Source: Fidelibacterota bacterium TCS55 (GTDB lineage Bacteria > Fidelibacterota > Marinisomatia > Marinisomatales > TCS55). From it: a DNA stretch of 6,451 bases. Positions 1 through 6,257 of this stretch are shown here, in pieces. The position numbers and the translations under genes were made by a program. The notes beneath the pieces were generated by a model. That model did no database searches and had not been told where the DNA came from. It worked only from the letters and a program-made list of their open reading frames with translations. The stretch spans positions 1 through 6,451 of the forward strand of contig CAJJBS010000048.1 in assembly GCA_905182385.1 (NCBI GenBank). Direction: 5' to 3'. Position 1 is the first letter of the stretch; each line of letters starts with the position of its first letter.

Positions 1-1
1 T

Positions 2-331
2 TGGATAACAAAATTAAAAAAAAATAATTTTATAGGTCAAAAAGCATTAATAGATATAAATAAGACTTTGAAGCGAAAACTTGTTTGCATCAAAATGATA
101 GACCGTGGAATTCCAAGAAAAGGTTATAGACTTTTCTTGAATGATCAAGCTATCGGTGAAGTAACAAGTGGGACTCAATCGCCATCAATAAATGAAGGTA
201 TAGGATTAGCGTATGTTTTAGCTCCTCATGCAGAAATTGGTAATGAGATAAAAATTAAAATTAGGAATAATTTTTTGAATTGTCTTATAGTTAAGCCACC
301 ATTTTATAAAGATGGTTCATTGAATAAATGA
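2..331 (+). CDS. gcvT: Glycine cleavage system T protein (aminomethyltransferase), C-terminal part
   Basis: GcvT transfers the methylene group from the aminomethyl-lipoyl H protein to tetrahydrofolate, releasing ammonia, in cytoplasmic glycine breakdown. The frame is open to the left edge and gives 109 residues before the stop, about the last third of a protein usually near 360 residues. It reads WITKLKKNNFIGQKALIDI, matching the family's 'W..K...dFIG.eAL' segment, then the C-terminal barrel domain with GYRLF, GEVTSGTQSPS and GIGLAYV, and ends in KPPFYKDGS, the typical GcvT tail. A TTG at position 68 could be read as the start of an 87-residue protein, but the family similarity continues upstream without a break, so that start is false. 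The 56-base gap to ftsK suggests this gene belongs to a separate or earlier transcript. The related folate protein YgfZ is unlikely, because the SGT-SP motif and the KPPFY tail are those of GcvT. Confidence 0.93.
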   Translation, partial: WITKLKKNNFIGQKALIDINKTLKRKLVCIKMIDRGIPRKGYRLFLNDQAIGEVTSGTQSPSINEGIGLAYVLAPHAEIGNEIKIKIRNNFLNCLIVKPPFYKDGSLNK

Positions 332-372
332 ATTATATAATTTTATTTTTTAATATTTAGAATATTGCGCAT

Positions 373-377
373 AGGAG
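373..377 (+). promoter_or_regulatory. Shine-Dalgarno site of ftsK
   Basis: AGGAG lies 10 bases before the ATG at 388. It is the clearest ribosome binding site in the window and fixes the ftsK start. The surrounding spacer (332-387) is almost pure A/T. A promoter for the downstream cluster probably lies here or inside the end of gcvT, but no well-spaced -35/-10 pair stands out. Confidence 0.6.
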
Positions 378-387
378 CATTCTAATT

Positions 388-2751
388 ATGAAGGAAAGAA
401 GGCTAGAAATACTTGGGATACTATCAGTAGCAGTTTCACTGCTGATTTTTACAAGTTTAATTGGTTATAATTCAAGTGAAGACCCAAGTATATCACCAAA
501 TATTTTAATTGAAAACCCGATGGGTATTTTTGGTGTTTGGATTGGTTATTTTTTTATAAAGTTAACATTTGGCTATAGCTCATTTATTCTTCCATTAATT
601 ACTATTACTTGGGGTTTTTGGTTTTTTACGCATAAAGAGTTTCAAGCAATTAGTCGATTGTCAGGTTATCTTATAGGTTTAGTGGTATTATCATCCATTA
701 CAATGGGTGCTGCACAGATTGTTTGGTATGGTATTGAAAATATTACATATCGTTTCAGTGGAATGATTGGTGGCTTAATAGCGGGTATGATTTTTGATTT
801 TCTTGGAGCAATTGGTATTATTGTCATACTTGTTAGTTTGTGGCTTATTCTTATTAGGGGATACTTTGGGTTTAGTTTTTATGAACCTATAAAATTATTT
901 ATTAATAATTATAAGGAAAAACAGTCTGGAAAAAAGTTGGTAACTGAACAAGAAGACACAGAAAATGAAAAACGTCTTCATACTCAAAATTTGATTTCTA
1001 AGATAGATGAACATCGTAAGAATGAAGAAGAAATATCAAATATTCCAAAAGAAAATCAAACGAATAATGTAACTGAAAATAAACCTGATGATTCTATAGA
1101 AATAGAAGAAGAAACTGAGGATTTTTCAAAAGATTCTGAAGAATTGAAGCCTGAAAAAAGTTCTCCTATAAATCGAATTAATAAAAAATTAGAGCAAGAA
1201 TTAGAAGGAAATATTGATGAAGATTTAGAAGTAGGAGAAGTAATTGAAGAAGAAGAAGTTAACTTAGATTCAGTTCAAGAAAGAAAAGCACCAAAAAAAG
1301 AGTATCAGTTGCCTTCTGCAGAATTATTAACAAATCCAGTTAATCTTCAAAGTGGTATGAGTAGAGATGAACTGGTTGAAAGAGCAAACTTTCTTCAACA
1401 GTCATTAGAAACATTTGGAGTTATGGGAAAAGTTGTAAATGTAAGCCCTGGCCCAGTAATTACTTTGTTTGAAGTGGAACCAGCCGAAGGTGTCCGTGTT
1501 AATAAGTTTGTTGCTTTATCCGATGACTTAGCTAGAGTAATGGAAGCTAGTCGTGTTAGAGTAATTGCTCCAATACCAGGTAAATCTTCTGTTGGAATTG
1601 AAATACCTAATCTCAACCCTGACATGGTATATTTTAAATCTATAATTAATTCTGAAAAGTTTGCTTCTGCAACATCAAAATTAGCAATCGCTGTTGGTAA
1701 AACAACATCAGGTGAAATTGCAACTTTAGATTTATCGAAAATGCCACATCTTTTAATTGCAGGTACTACAGGCTCAGGTAAATCGGTTTGTATGAATACA
1801 ATTTTAGCAAGTATTCTATATAGTGCTACTCCGGATGAGGTAAAGTTTGTAATAATTGATCCTAAAAAAGTTGAAATGGCAGTTTATAAAGAACTTGCTG
1901 ATTATCACTTATTGAAAATTGAAGATATAGATGAACCAATAGTAACCACACCTGAAAATGCTGTTTTAGCTTTACGTGCAGTTGAAAAAGAAATGAGACG
2001 TAGGTATGATGTATTAGCTGATGCAGTTGTCCGAAATATTGGCGAGTATAATAAAAAAAGGATAGATAAAAGTGAAGAAGTAATGCCATTTATTGTAGTC
2101 CTTATTGATGAGTTAGCAGATTTAATGATGTTAAATGCGAAGGAAGTTGAAGCCCCTATTGCAAGACTCGCTCAGTTATCTCGAGCGGTTGGAATTCATC
2201 TGGTAGTTGCAACGCAACGGCCATCTGTAGATGTTATTACAGGTGTTATAAAAGCTAATTTTCCTTCAAGAATAGCTTTCCAGGTAGCATCAAAAATTGA
2301 CTCTCGAACCATTTTAGATACATCGGGGGCTGAAAAACTTATTGGAAAAGGAGACCTCTTATATCTTGGCCATGGTTCATCTGAACCAACACGTCTTCAT
2401 AATGCTTTTCTTAGTCTAGAAGAAATTGAATCGCTGATGGGACATATTACTAAGCAGTCAAAAGCTGAAGAACTAATATTGGAGAGTCCAAGAGAAACCA
2501 TGGGTGCTGGTGGATTAGTGGATGGTGGAGATAGCTCTGTTTTTGATGAACTTTTTGATGAAGCTGTAAAACTAGTTGTTACACACCAGCAGGGTTCAAT
2601 ATCATTAATTCAACGCCGTTTAAAAGTTGGTTATTCAAGAGCTGCTAGGTTAATTGATGAGATGGAACAAGCTGGAATTGTAGGTTCATTTACAGGAAGT
2701 AAAGCTCGTGAAGTTCTTGTTGATGAATCTTATCTAAAATCCATCGATTAA
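388..2751 (+). CDS. ftsK: DNA translocase FtsK/SpoIIIE
   Basis: This septum-anchored, ATP-driven DNA pump clears chromosome ends from the closing division site and normally activates XerCD recombination at dif. The 787 residues show the full family order. About four or five hydrophobic membrane segments lie between residues 8 and 156. A hydrophilic acidic linker follows (about 174-305, very rich in Glu). The alpha and beta motor domains come next, with Walker A GTTGSGKS at 459-466, the DPKKVE segment at 491-496, Walker B VVLIDELADL at 570-579, and ATQRPSVDVITG at 608-619. The C-terminal gamma winged helix (about 718-787) carries QRRLKVGYSRAARLIDEME, the KOPS-reading type of domain. Length equals that of SpoIIIE and is far shorter than E. 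coli FtsK (about 1330), because the linker is short. The start is set by AGGAG and by the membrane segment that follows directly. Relative to the remembered SpoIIIE sequence, the segment HLLKIEDIDEPIVTTP (507-522) holds a few extra residues, as in Bacteroidota-type FtsK. All catalytic motifs are present, so it should be active. Confidence 0.97.
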   Translation: MKERRLEILGILSVAVSLLIFTSLIGYNSSEDPSISPNILIENPMGIFGVWIGYFFIKLTFGYSSFILPLITITWGFWFFTHKEFQAISRLSGYLIGLVVLSSITMGAAQIVWYGIENITYRFSGMIGGLIAGMIFDFLGAIGIIVILVSLWLILIRGYFGFSFYEPIKLFINNYKEKQSGKKLVTEQEDTENEKRLHTQNLISKIDEHRKNEEEISNIPKENQTNNVTENKPDDSIEIEEETEDFSKDSEELKPEKSSPINRINKKLEQELEGNIDEDLEVGEVIEEEEVNLDSVQERKAPKKEYQLPSAELLTNPVNLQSGMSRDELVERANFLQQSLETFGVMGKVVNVSPGPVITLFEVEPAEGVRVNKFVALSDDLARVMEASRVRVIAPIPGKSSVGIEIPNLNPDMVYFKSIINSEKFASATSKLAIAVGKTTSGEIATLDLSKMPHLLIAGTTGSGKSVCMNTILASILYSATPDEVKFVIIDPKKVEMAVYKELADYHLLKIEDIDEPIVTTPENAVLALRAVEKEMRRRYDVLADAVVRNIGEYNKKRIDKSEEVMPFIVVLIDELADLMMLNAKEVEAPIARLAQLSRAVGIHLVVATQRPSVDVITGVIKANFPSRIAFQVASKIDSRTILDTSGAEKLIGKGDLLYLGHGSSEPTRLHNAFLSLEEIESLMGHITKQSKAEELILESPRETMGAGGLVDGGDSSVFDELFDEAVKLVVTHQQGSISLIQRRLKVGYSRAARLIDEMEQAGIVGSFTGSKAREVLVDESYLKSID

Positions 2752-2757
2752 AATATA

Positions 2758-3336
2758 ATGAAATTTTTTTTAATTTTCTCTATACTATTTTTAGCTAGTA
2801 TTCAAACTCAGTCAGAAAAGTGGAAAAAAACCTTTATTAATGTGATGAATCATGATGACGGTATTTCTATTAATGTGAAAATAGAGCAGCTCCAATTTGA
2901 TTCAAAATCGTTTGATTCAGGTATAATAGAAATAATGGACAAAGATAATTATATTCTTAGTTTCCCAAATGAGACTGTTTTTATTTCTCAAGGAATAATT
3001 AAAACATGGAATAAAGTAAATAATCAACTAATAATTGATAAGTTGATTGAAGGTGATATTACTATTTTTGATTTGCTAACTGGTGAGTTTAAAGATGTAT
3101 CATTCGAGACTCCAAAAAAAATAAGAAACTTAATAATGGTGAACTTTAACATTGAAATGATGGGCTATAGTGGATACATAAAAACTAAAGAGAATGGTGA
3201 GCCCGTTGAGTTAAAAGTAAAATATGGACCGAATCAATTTTTACTTTTGACAGTAACTAAGTATACCATAGGAAATTTAAAATTAATTAACCGATTTAAT
3301 CCTTTAAATGCAGAAATCATTGACCTCCGTGAGTAA
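2758..3336 (+). CDS. lolA: LolA-like periplasmic outer-membrane lipoprotein carrier
   Basis: LolA-type proteins take lipoproteins from the LolCDE complex in the inner membrane and ferry them across the periplasm. The 192-residue product is close to the usual 200. It starts with a signal peptide (MKFFLIFSILFLASIQTQS, no lipobox Cys, cleavage probably near residue 18), so a soluble exported protein is expected. Similarity is weak but well placed: YILSFPNETVFISQGIIKTWNKVNNQLIID (65-94) matches the LolA 'y..P....i.dG...w.y....nqv.i' strands, and the end FNPLNAEIIDL (180-190) matches the typical 'F.pP.gaevidl' tail. Context supports the call, since ftsK-lolA neighbours are also found in E. coli. 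The gene starts 6 bases after the ftsK stop, with no visible Shine-Dalgarno site, so translation may be coupled. Another fold-related lipoprotein-binding protein of the LolA superfamily is possible. Confidence 0.72.
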   Translation: MKFFLIFSILFLASIQTQSEKWKKTFINVMNHDDGISINVKIEQLQFDSKSFDSGIIEIMDKDNYILSFPNETVFISQGIIKTWNKVNNQLIIDKLIEGDITIFDLLTGEFKDVSFETPKKIRNLIMVNFNIEMMGYSGYIKTKENGEPVELKVKYGPNQFLLLTVTKYTIGNLKLINRFNPLNAEIIDLRE

Positions 3337-4312
3337 ATTAATAAAATTTATACTTAGTCTTCTTCTAAGCGGATTAGGCCTTTTTTATGCGTTTAATAAG
3401 GTTGATATTTCTCAATTATGGTTTTATTTAAAGACTGCTAATATCTTTTATATTGTTCTAGCCATTTCATTAATCATTTTTTCAATAGCTATTCGTGCTG
3501 AAAGATGGCAACTATTGCTTGAACCTTTTGAGAAAATATCTTTTCGTACATTATTTAGTAGCACTATGATTGGATATTTTGGTAATGCAGTTATGCCGTT
3601 TCGATTCGGTGAATTATTAAGGGCTTATTCAATTAGCTCAATAAGAAATATAGATGTTTCAGCTGCTTTTGGAACAATATTACTTGAGCGATTACTAGAT
3701 ATGCTTGGCTTAGTTTTTACAATGTTTATCTTTAGTTGGTTTTATCCCTTTGAGTATGGTGGAAGGAATGCAATGATTCTTATTGGCTTTTCATCAATTT
3801 TACTTTTTTCTTTCATTGTATGGATGGGAAGCAAGCAATCAGATTTTTTTTTAAATCTAAAAAAACTATCATTACTTAAGGCAACTTCAATTCAGAGATT
3901 ATTAACGATTATCAACAAAATAGTTGATGGTATTACTTCTATTAAAGACACAAAGCATATTGGTCAAATTATTATACATACGATTTTCATGTGGGTTGTT
4001 TATTTCTTTGTAACGTATTCGGTAATTTTAGCAACTAATATTTCTATAGATTGGGTTGGAGTAGGAGTTATACTGATTTCTACATCTTTAGCACTTGCAA
4101 TACCTGCGGCTCCAGGAGGTATTGGGACATATCATGCAGCAGCAATATATATTTTAACTTCATATTTTTTTATAGACCGAGTTGAATCTCAAGCTTTTGC
4201 AGTTATACTTCACGCAGTGGGTTTTTTCCCATTAATGTTAATTGGTTTTATGTTTTTCATTAAAAGTTCACTTCATTTTAAAGATGTATCTAAACAGGTA
4301 ATAAAAAAATGA
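3308..4312 (+). CDS. UPF0104 / lysylphosphatidylglycerol-synthase-type membrane protein (flippase-like)
   Basis: This is an inner membrane protein of 334 residues with about seven or eight hydrophobic segments (roughly 11-29, 44-62, 84-97, 120-146, 153-173, 223-243, 248-268, 295-317). Family marks are GYFGNAVMPFRFGELLRAY (89-107, the conserved N..P.R.GE..R motif), LLERLLDMLGL (125-135) and AIPAAPGGIGTYHAA (264-278). These define the membrane part of MprF and the stand-alone YbhN/AglD-like proteins. The soluble aminoacyl-transfer domain of MprF is absent, so it should not make lysyl-phosphatidylglycerol. Lipid or glycolipid movement across the membrane is a family-level guess only. The ATG at 3308 overlaps the preceding gene by 29 bases. 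A GTG at 3329 would cut the overlap to 8 bases and place the start just before the first membrane segment; neither has a clear ribosome binding site. It lies between a lipoprotein carrier and an LPS-sugar enzyme, which favours an envelope role. Confidence 0.85.
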   Translation: MQKSLTSVSKLIKFILSLLLSGLGLFYAFNKVDISQLWFYLKTANIFYIVLAISLIIFSIAIRAERWQLLLEPFEKISFRTLFSSTMIGYFGNAVMPFRFGELLRAYSISSIRNIDVSAAFGTILLERLLDMLGLVFTMFIFSWFYPFEYGGRNAMILIGFSSILLFSFIVWMGSKQSDFFLNLKKLSLLKATSIQRLLTIINKIVDGITSIKDTKHIGQIIIHTIFMWVVYFFVTYSVILATNISIDWVGVGVILISTSLALAIPAAPGGIGTYHAAAIYILTSYFFIDRVESQAFAVILHAVGFFPLMLIGFMFFIKSSLHFKDVSKQVIKK

Positions 4313-4857
4313 AAAAATATGATACAATATTTCTAGATAGAGATGGAACTTTAAATCCAGATCCAGGATATATTAATTCTTTAGATGATTTCATTTTTTA
4401 TGATTTTACGTTAGAAGCGCTTAAGCAATTAGAAATATTTGGGGATAATTTTTGTATTGTTACCAATCAATCGGGAGTAGGAAGAGGAATAATTAAGATT
4501 GATGAGTTAAGTAGAATAAACAATTATATACTTGATCAATTTTATGTAAATAAATTGCCTTTGTTAGGAATATATTATTGCACTGATCATCCTGATAATG
4601 CAACTAAATATAGAAAGCCAGGAGTTGGAATGTTTAATAAAGCTTCAATAGATAATAGTATAGATCTTAAAAGATCAATTATGATTGGAGATTCAATCTC
4701 TGATATTCAACCTGGGGTAAAGCTTGGGATGGATACAATGTTAGTTTTGACCGGAAAAGGAAATGAGAGCCGATCTAAACTTGGTGAAATTACTCCAACT
4801 TATTTTGCAAAAAACCTTCTTGATGGAGTAAAGCAAATAAAAGGCTCTGATAGTTAA
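4309..4857 (+). CDS. gmhB: HAD-family phosphatase, probable D-glycero-D-manno-heptose-1,7-bisphosphate 7-phosphatase
   Basis: GmhB removes the 7-phosphate of heptose bisphosphate in the ADP-heptose pathway for LPS core, in the cytoplasm. The 182 residues carry all HAD motifs of the GmhB/HisB-N class: FLDRDGTLN (8-16, nucleophile Asp10 and general acid Asp12), VTNQSGVGRG (51-60), Lys103 in YRKPGVGMF (101-109), and MIGDSISDI (125-133, Asp128 and Asp132). The spacing, the total length and the lack of a dehydratase domain fit GmhB better than bifunctional HisB. The odd point is the zinc loop: C91-T-D-H94-P keeps the first Cys and His, but the usual Cys-x-Cys just before RKP is replaced by ATKY and the loop is short. 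Substrate is therefore likely but not certain; histidinol phosphatase or another sugar phosphatase is possible. The start overlaps the preceding stop as ATGA, with a weak AGG 10 bases upstream. Confidence 0.82.
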   Translation: MKKYDTIFLDRDGTLNPDPGYINSLDDFIFYDFTLEALKQLEIFGDNFCIVTNQSGVGRGIIKIDELSRINNYILDQFYVNKLPLLGIYYCTDHPDNATKYRKPGVGMFNKASIDNSIDLKRSIMIGDSISDIQPGVKLGMDTMLVLTGKGNESRSKLGEITPTYFAKNLLDGVKQIKGSDS

Positions 4858-5750
4858 TGAGAATAGGTGTTTTAATGGGTGGCGATTCATCTGAACGAAA
4901 TGTTTCATTGAAATCAGGATTAGCTATTGTAAATGCTTGTCGAGAATTAGGGTACAAAGTTATAGAGTTTGATTCAAAAGAAGGTATTGACTCGTTTTCG
5001 GAAGAAATTAAGACAGTAAATTTAGTATTTAATGCTCTCCATGGTGGAGATGGTGAAAATGGGACTATATCTTCAAAGCTTAATAACTTAGGAGTTAAGT
5101 ATACGGGTTCTAATAAAGAAGCTTCAGTTATTTGTATAAATAAGCATGTTAGTAAAGAAATTGTAAAAAAAAATAATTATCTTACCCCCGATTGGGTTAT
5201 TCTAAATAAAGATGAAAATGATCCTGATATTAGTAATCTTAGTTTTCCTTTAGTAGTAAAGCCTAATAGTGAAGGGAGTACTATCGGGTTATCAATTATT
5301 CAAAATGAATCAGAGGTAATGGAGGCAATAAAATTAGCTAAAAATTATGATGATAATATTTTAATTGAATCGTTTATTAAAGGTAGGGAAATAACAGTTG
5401 GAATTATTGATGGGAAATCATATCCGATTGTTGAAATAATTCCCAGCCATGAGATTTATGATTACGAATGTAAGTACACTAAAGGTTTGACGGATTATAT
5501 TTGCCCAGCTGAGATAGAAGAAAAAACCAGTAAAACAATTCAAAAAATAGCTTTAGAAATTCATAAACTCTTAAAATGTCGTCATTACTCTCGAGTTGAT
5601 TTTAGATTAGATGAAGACGATAAACCTTGGTTCTTAGAAATAAATACACATCCTGGAATGACAGAAACTAGTTTATTGCCTAAATCAGCTTCTGCTTCAG
5701 GACTTGATTTTAACTCACTAGTCAATAAAATTATAAATAAAGCCCTTTAA
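4857..5750 (+). CDS. ddl: D-alanine--D-alanine ligase
   Basis: This ATP-grasp enzyme joins two D-alanines in the cytoplasm to make the terminal dipeptide of the peptidoglycan stem. The 297 residues match the DdlB size (about 306). Visible marks are MGGDSSERNVSLKSG (7-21, with Glu13 that binds the first D-Ala), FNALHGGDGENG (58-69), VVKPNSEGSTIGLS (133-146), the lid segment EIIPSHEIYDYECKY (193-207), RVDFRLDED (246-254, Asp248) and FLEINTHPGMTETSLLPKSA (259-278, Glu261 and Asn263 as Mg ligands). The DYECKY lid and His62 of LHG agree with a D-Ala-D-Ala rather than a D-Ala-D-lactate ligase. Start and previous stop overlap by one base (TAATG), indicating translational coupling; an AAAAGG lies 12 bases upstream. 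Nothing suggests damage. The usual mur/fts cluster neighbours of ddlB are absent here. Confidence 0.96.
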   Translation: MRIGVLMGGDSSERNVSLKSGLAIVNACRELGYKVIEFDSKEGIDSFSEEIKTVNLVFNALHGGDGENGTISSKLNNLGVKYTGSNKEASVICINKHVSKEIVKKNNYLTPDWVILNKDENDPDISNLSFPLVVKPNSEGSTIGLSIIQNESEVMEAIKLAKNYDDNILIESFIKGREITVGIIDGKSYPIVEIIPSHEIYDYECKYTKGLTDYICPAEIEEKTSKTIQKIALEIHKLLKCRHYSRVDFRLDEDDKPWFLEINTHPGMTETSLLPKSASASGLDFNSLVNKIINKAL

Positions 5751-5755
5751 AAATT

Positions 5756-6256
5756 ATGTCTTTACAATGGATAGCAATTAGATCTAAACCAAGATCGGAA
5801 AAAATTGTTTCAAGTGAATTAGAGCGAAAAGGGATAGAGGTTTTTCTTCCTTTAATAAAAAAACGTCAACAATGGTCTGATAGAAAAAAATGGGTTGATT
5901 TTCCATTGTTTCCAAGTTATTTATTTGCAAGAATAGAATTAAAAAACTCAATTTTTATACTTAGTACTCGTGGTGTAAATACAATTGTGAAATTTGGTGA
6001 TAGAGCTATCATTGTTGATAACAAAGTAGTTAACTCACTTAGATTAGCTTTAGAAGGTGGCTATGATTTGCACCAAATAAAATATTTTACTATTGGAGAT
6101 CAAGTAAAAGTAATAGATGGCCCTATGAAAGGTGTTTTAGGTATAGTTAAGACTAAAAACAATGATGATAACCGCTTAGTTATAAAAATAGATGCATTGC
6201 AGCAAGCTGTGGCTATGCATATTAATTCTGAATATTTAGAATACATTAAAGGCTGA
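5756..6256 (+). CDS. NusG-family transcription elongation/antitermination factor (RfaH/UpxY-like)
   Basis: The 166-residue product has the two-part plan of NusG proteins. An N-terminal NGN domain (about 3-100) begins WIAIRSKPRSEKIVSSELERKG, continues with VFLPLIKKR and has the hallmark FPLFPSYLFARIE (49-61). A C-terminal KOW domain follows (about 111-165), with FTIGDQVKVIDGPMKGVLGIV. NGN domains bind the RNA polymerase clamp and suppress pausing; the KOW part contacts Rho, S10 or other partners. Housekeeping nusG normally sits beside secE and rplK, while this copy lies between ddl and cysS, and the Trp-x-Asp-Arg-Lys-Lys-Trp basic stretch (40-46) resembles specialised paralogues. I therefore read it as an RfaH/UpxY-type paralogue, with targets unknown. 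It starts 5 bases after the ddl stop with no visible ribosome binding site. That it is the only NusG of the genome cannot be excluded from this window. Confidence 0.85.
   Translation: MSLQWIAIRSKPRSEKIVSSELERKGIEVFLPLIKKRQQWSDRKKWVDFPLFPSYLFARIELKNSIFILSTRGVNTIVKFGDRAIIVDNKVVNSLRLALEGGYDLHQIKYFTIGDQVKVIDGPMKGVLGIVKTKNNDDNRLVIKIDALQQAVAMHINSEYLEYIKG
6248..6252 (+). promoter_or_regulatory. Shine-Dalgarno site of cysS
   Basis: AAAGG lies 5 bases before the ATG at 6258, inside the last codons of the NusG-like gene. It supports this start for cysS, one base after the preceding stop. Confidence 0.45.
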
Positions 6257-6257
6257 A

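Noticed and set aside
68..331. A stand-alone 87-residue protein starting at TTG 68
   Set aside because: The same frame continues open to base 2 and its translation matches GcvT before the TTG, so this is the tail of a cut gene, not a small gene.
320..341. TTGAAT and TATAAT as a promoter for ftsK
   Set aside because: The two boxes are only 10 bases apart, and no other pair with 16-18 base spacing is convincing in this A/T-rich stretch.
331..351. Palindrome AATTATATAATT followed by a T-rich run after gcvT, as a terminator
   Set aside because: The stem has no G or C and no loop, so it would not be stable; in sequence this A/T-rich it is expected by chance.
1395..1625. Minus-strand open frame of 76 residues
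   Set aside because: It lies fully inside ftsK opposite conserved motor-domain sequence, and its translation resembles no family.
1862..2089. Minus-strand open frame of 75 residues
   Set aside because: It is antisense to the FtsK motor core, of low-complexity composition, with no context supporting a gene.
3308..4312. MprF-type lysylphosphatidylglycerol synthase
   Set aside because: Only the membrane domain is present; the C-terminal soluble aminoacyl-transfer domain is missing and the next gene is a phosphatase.
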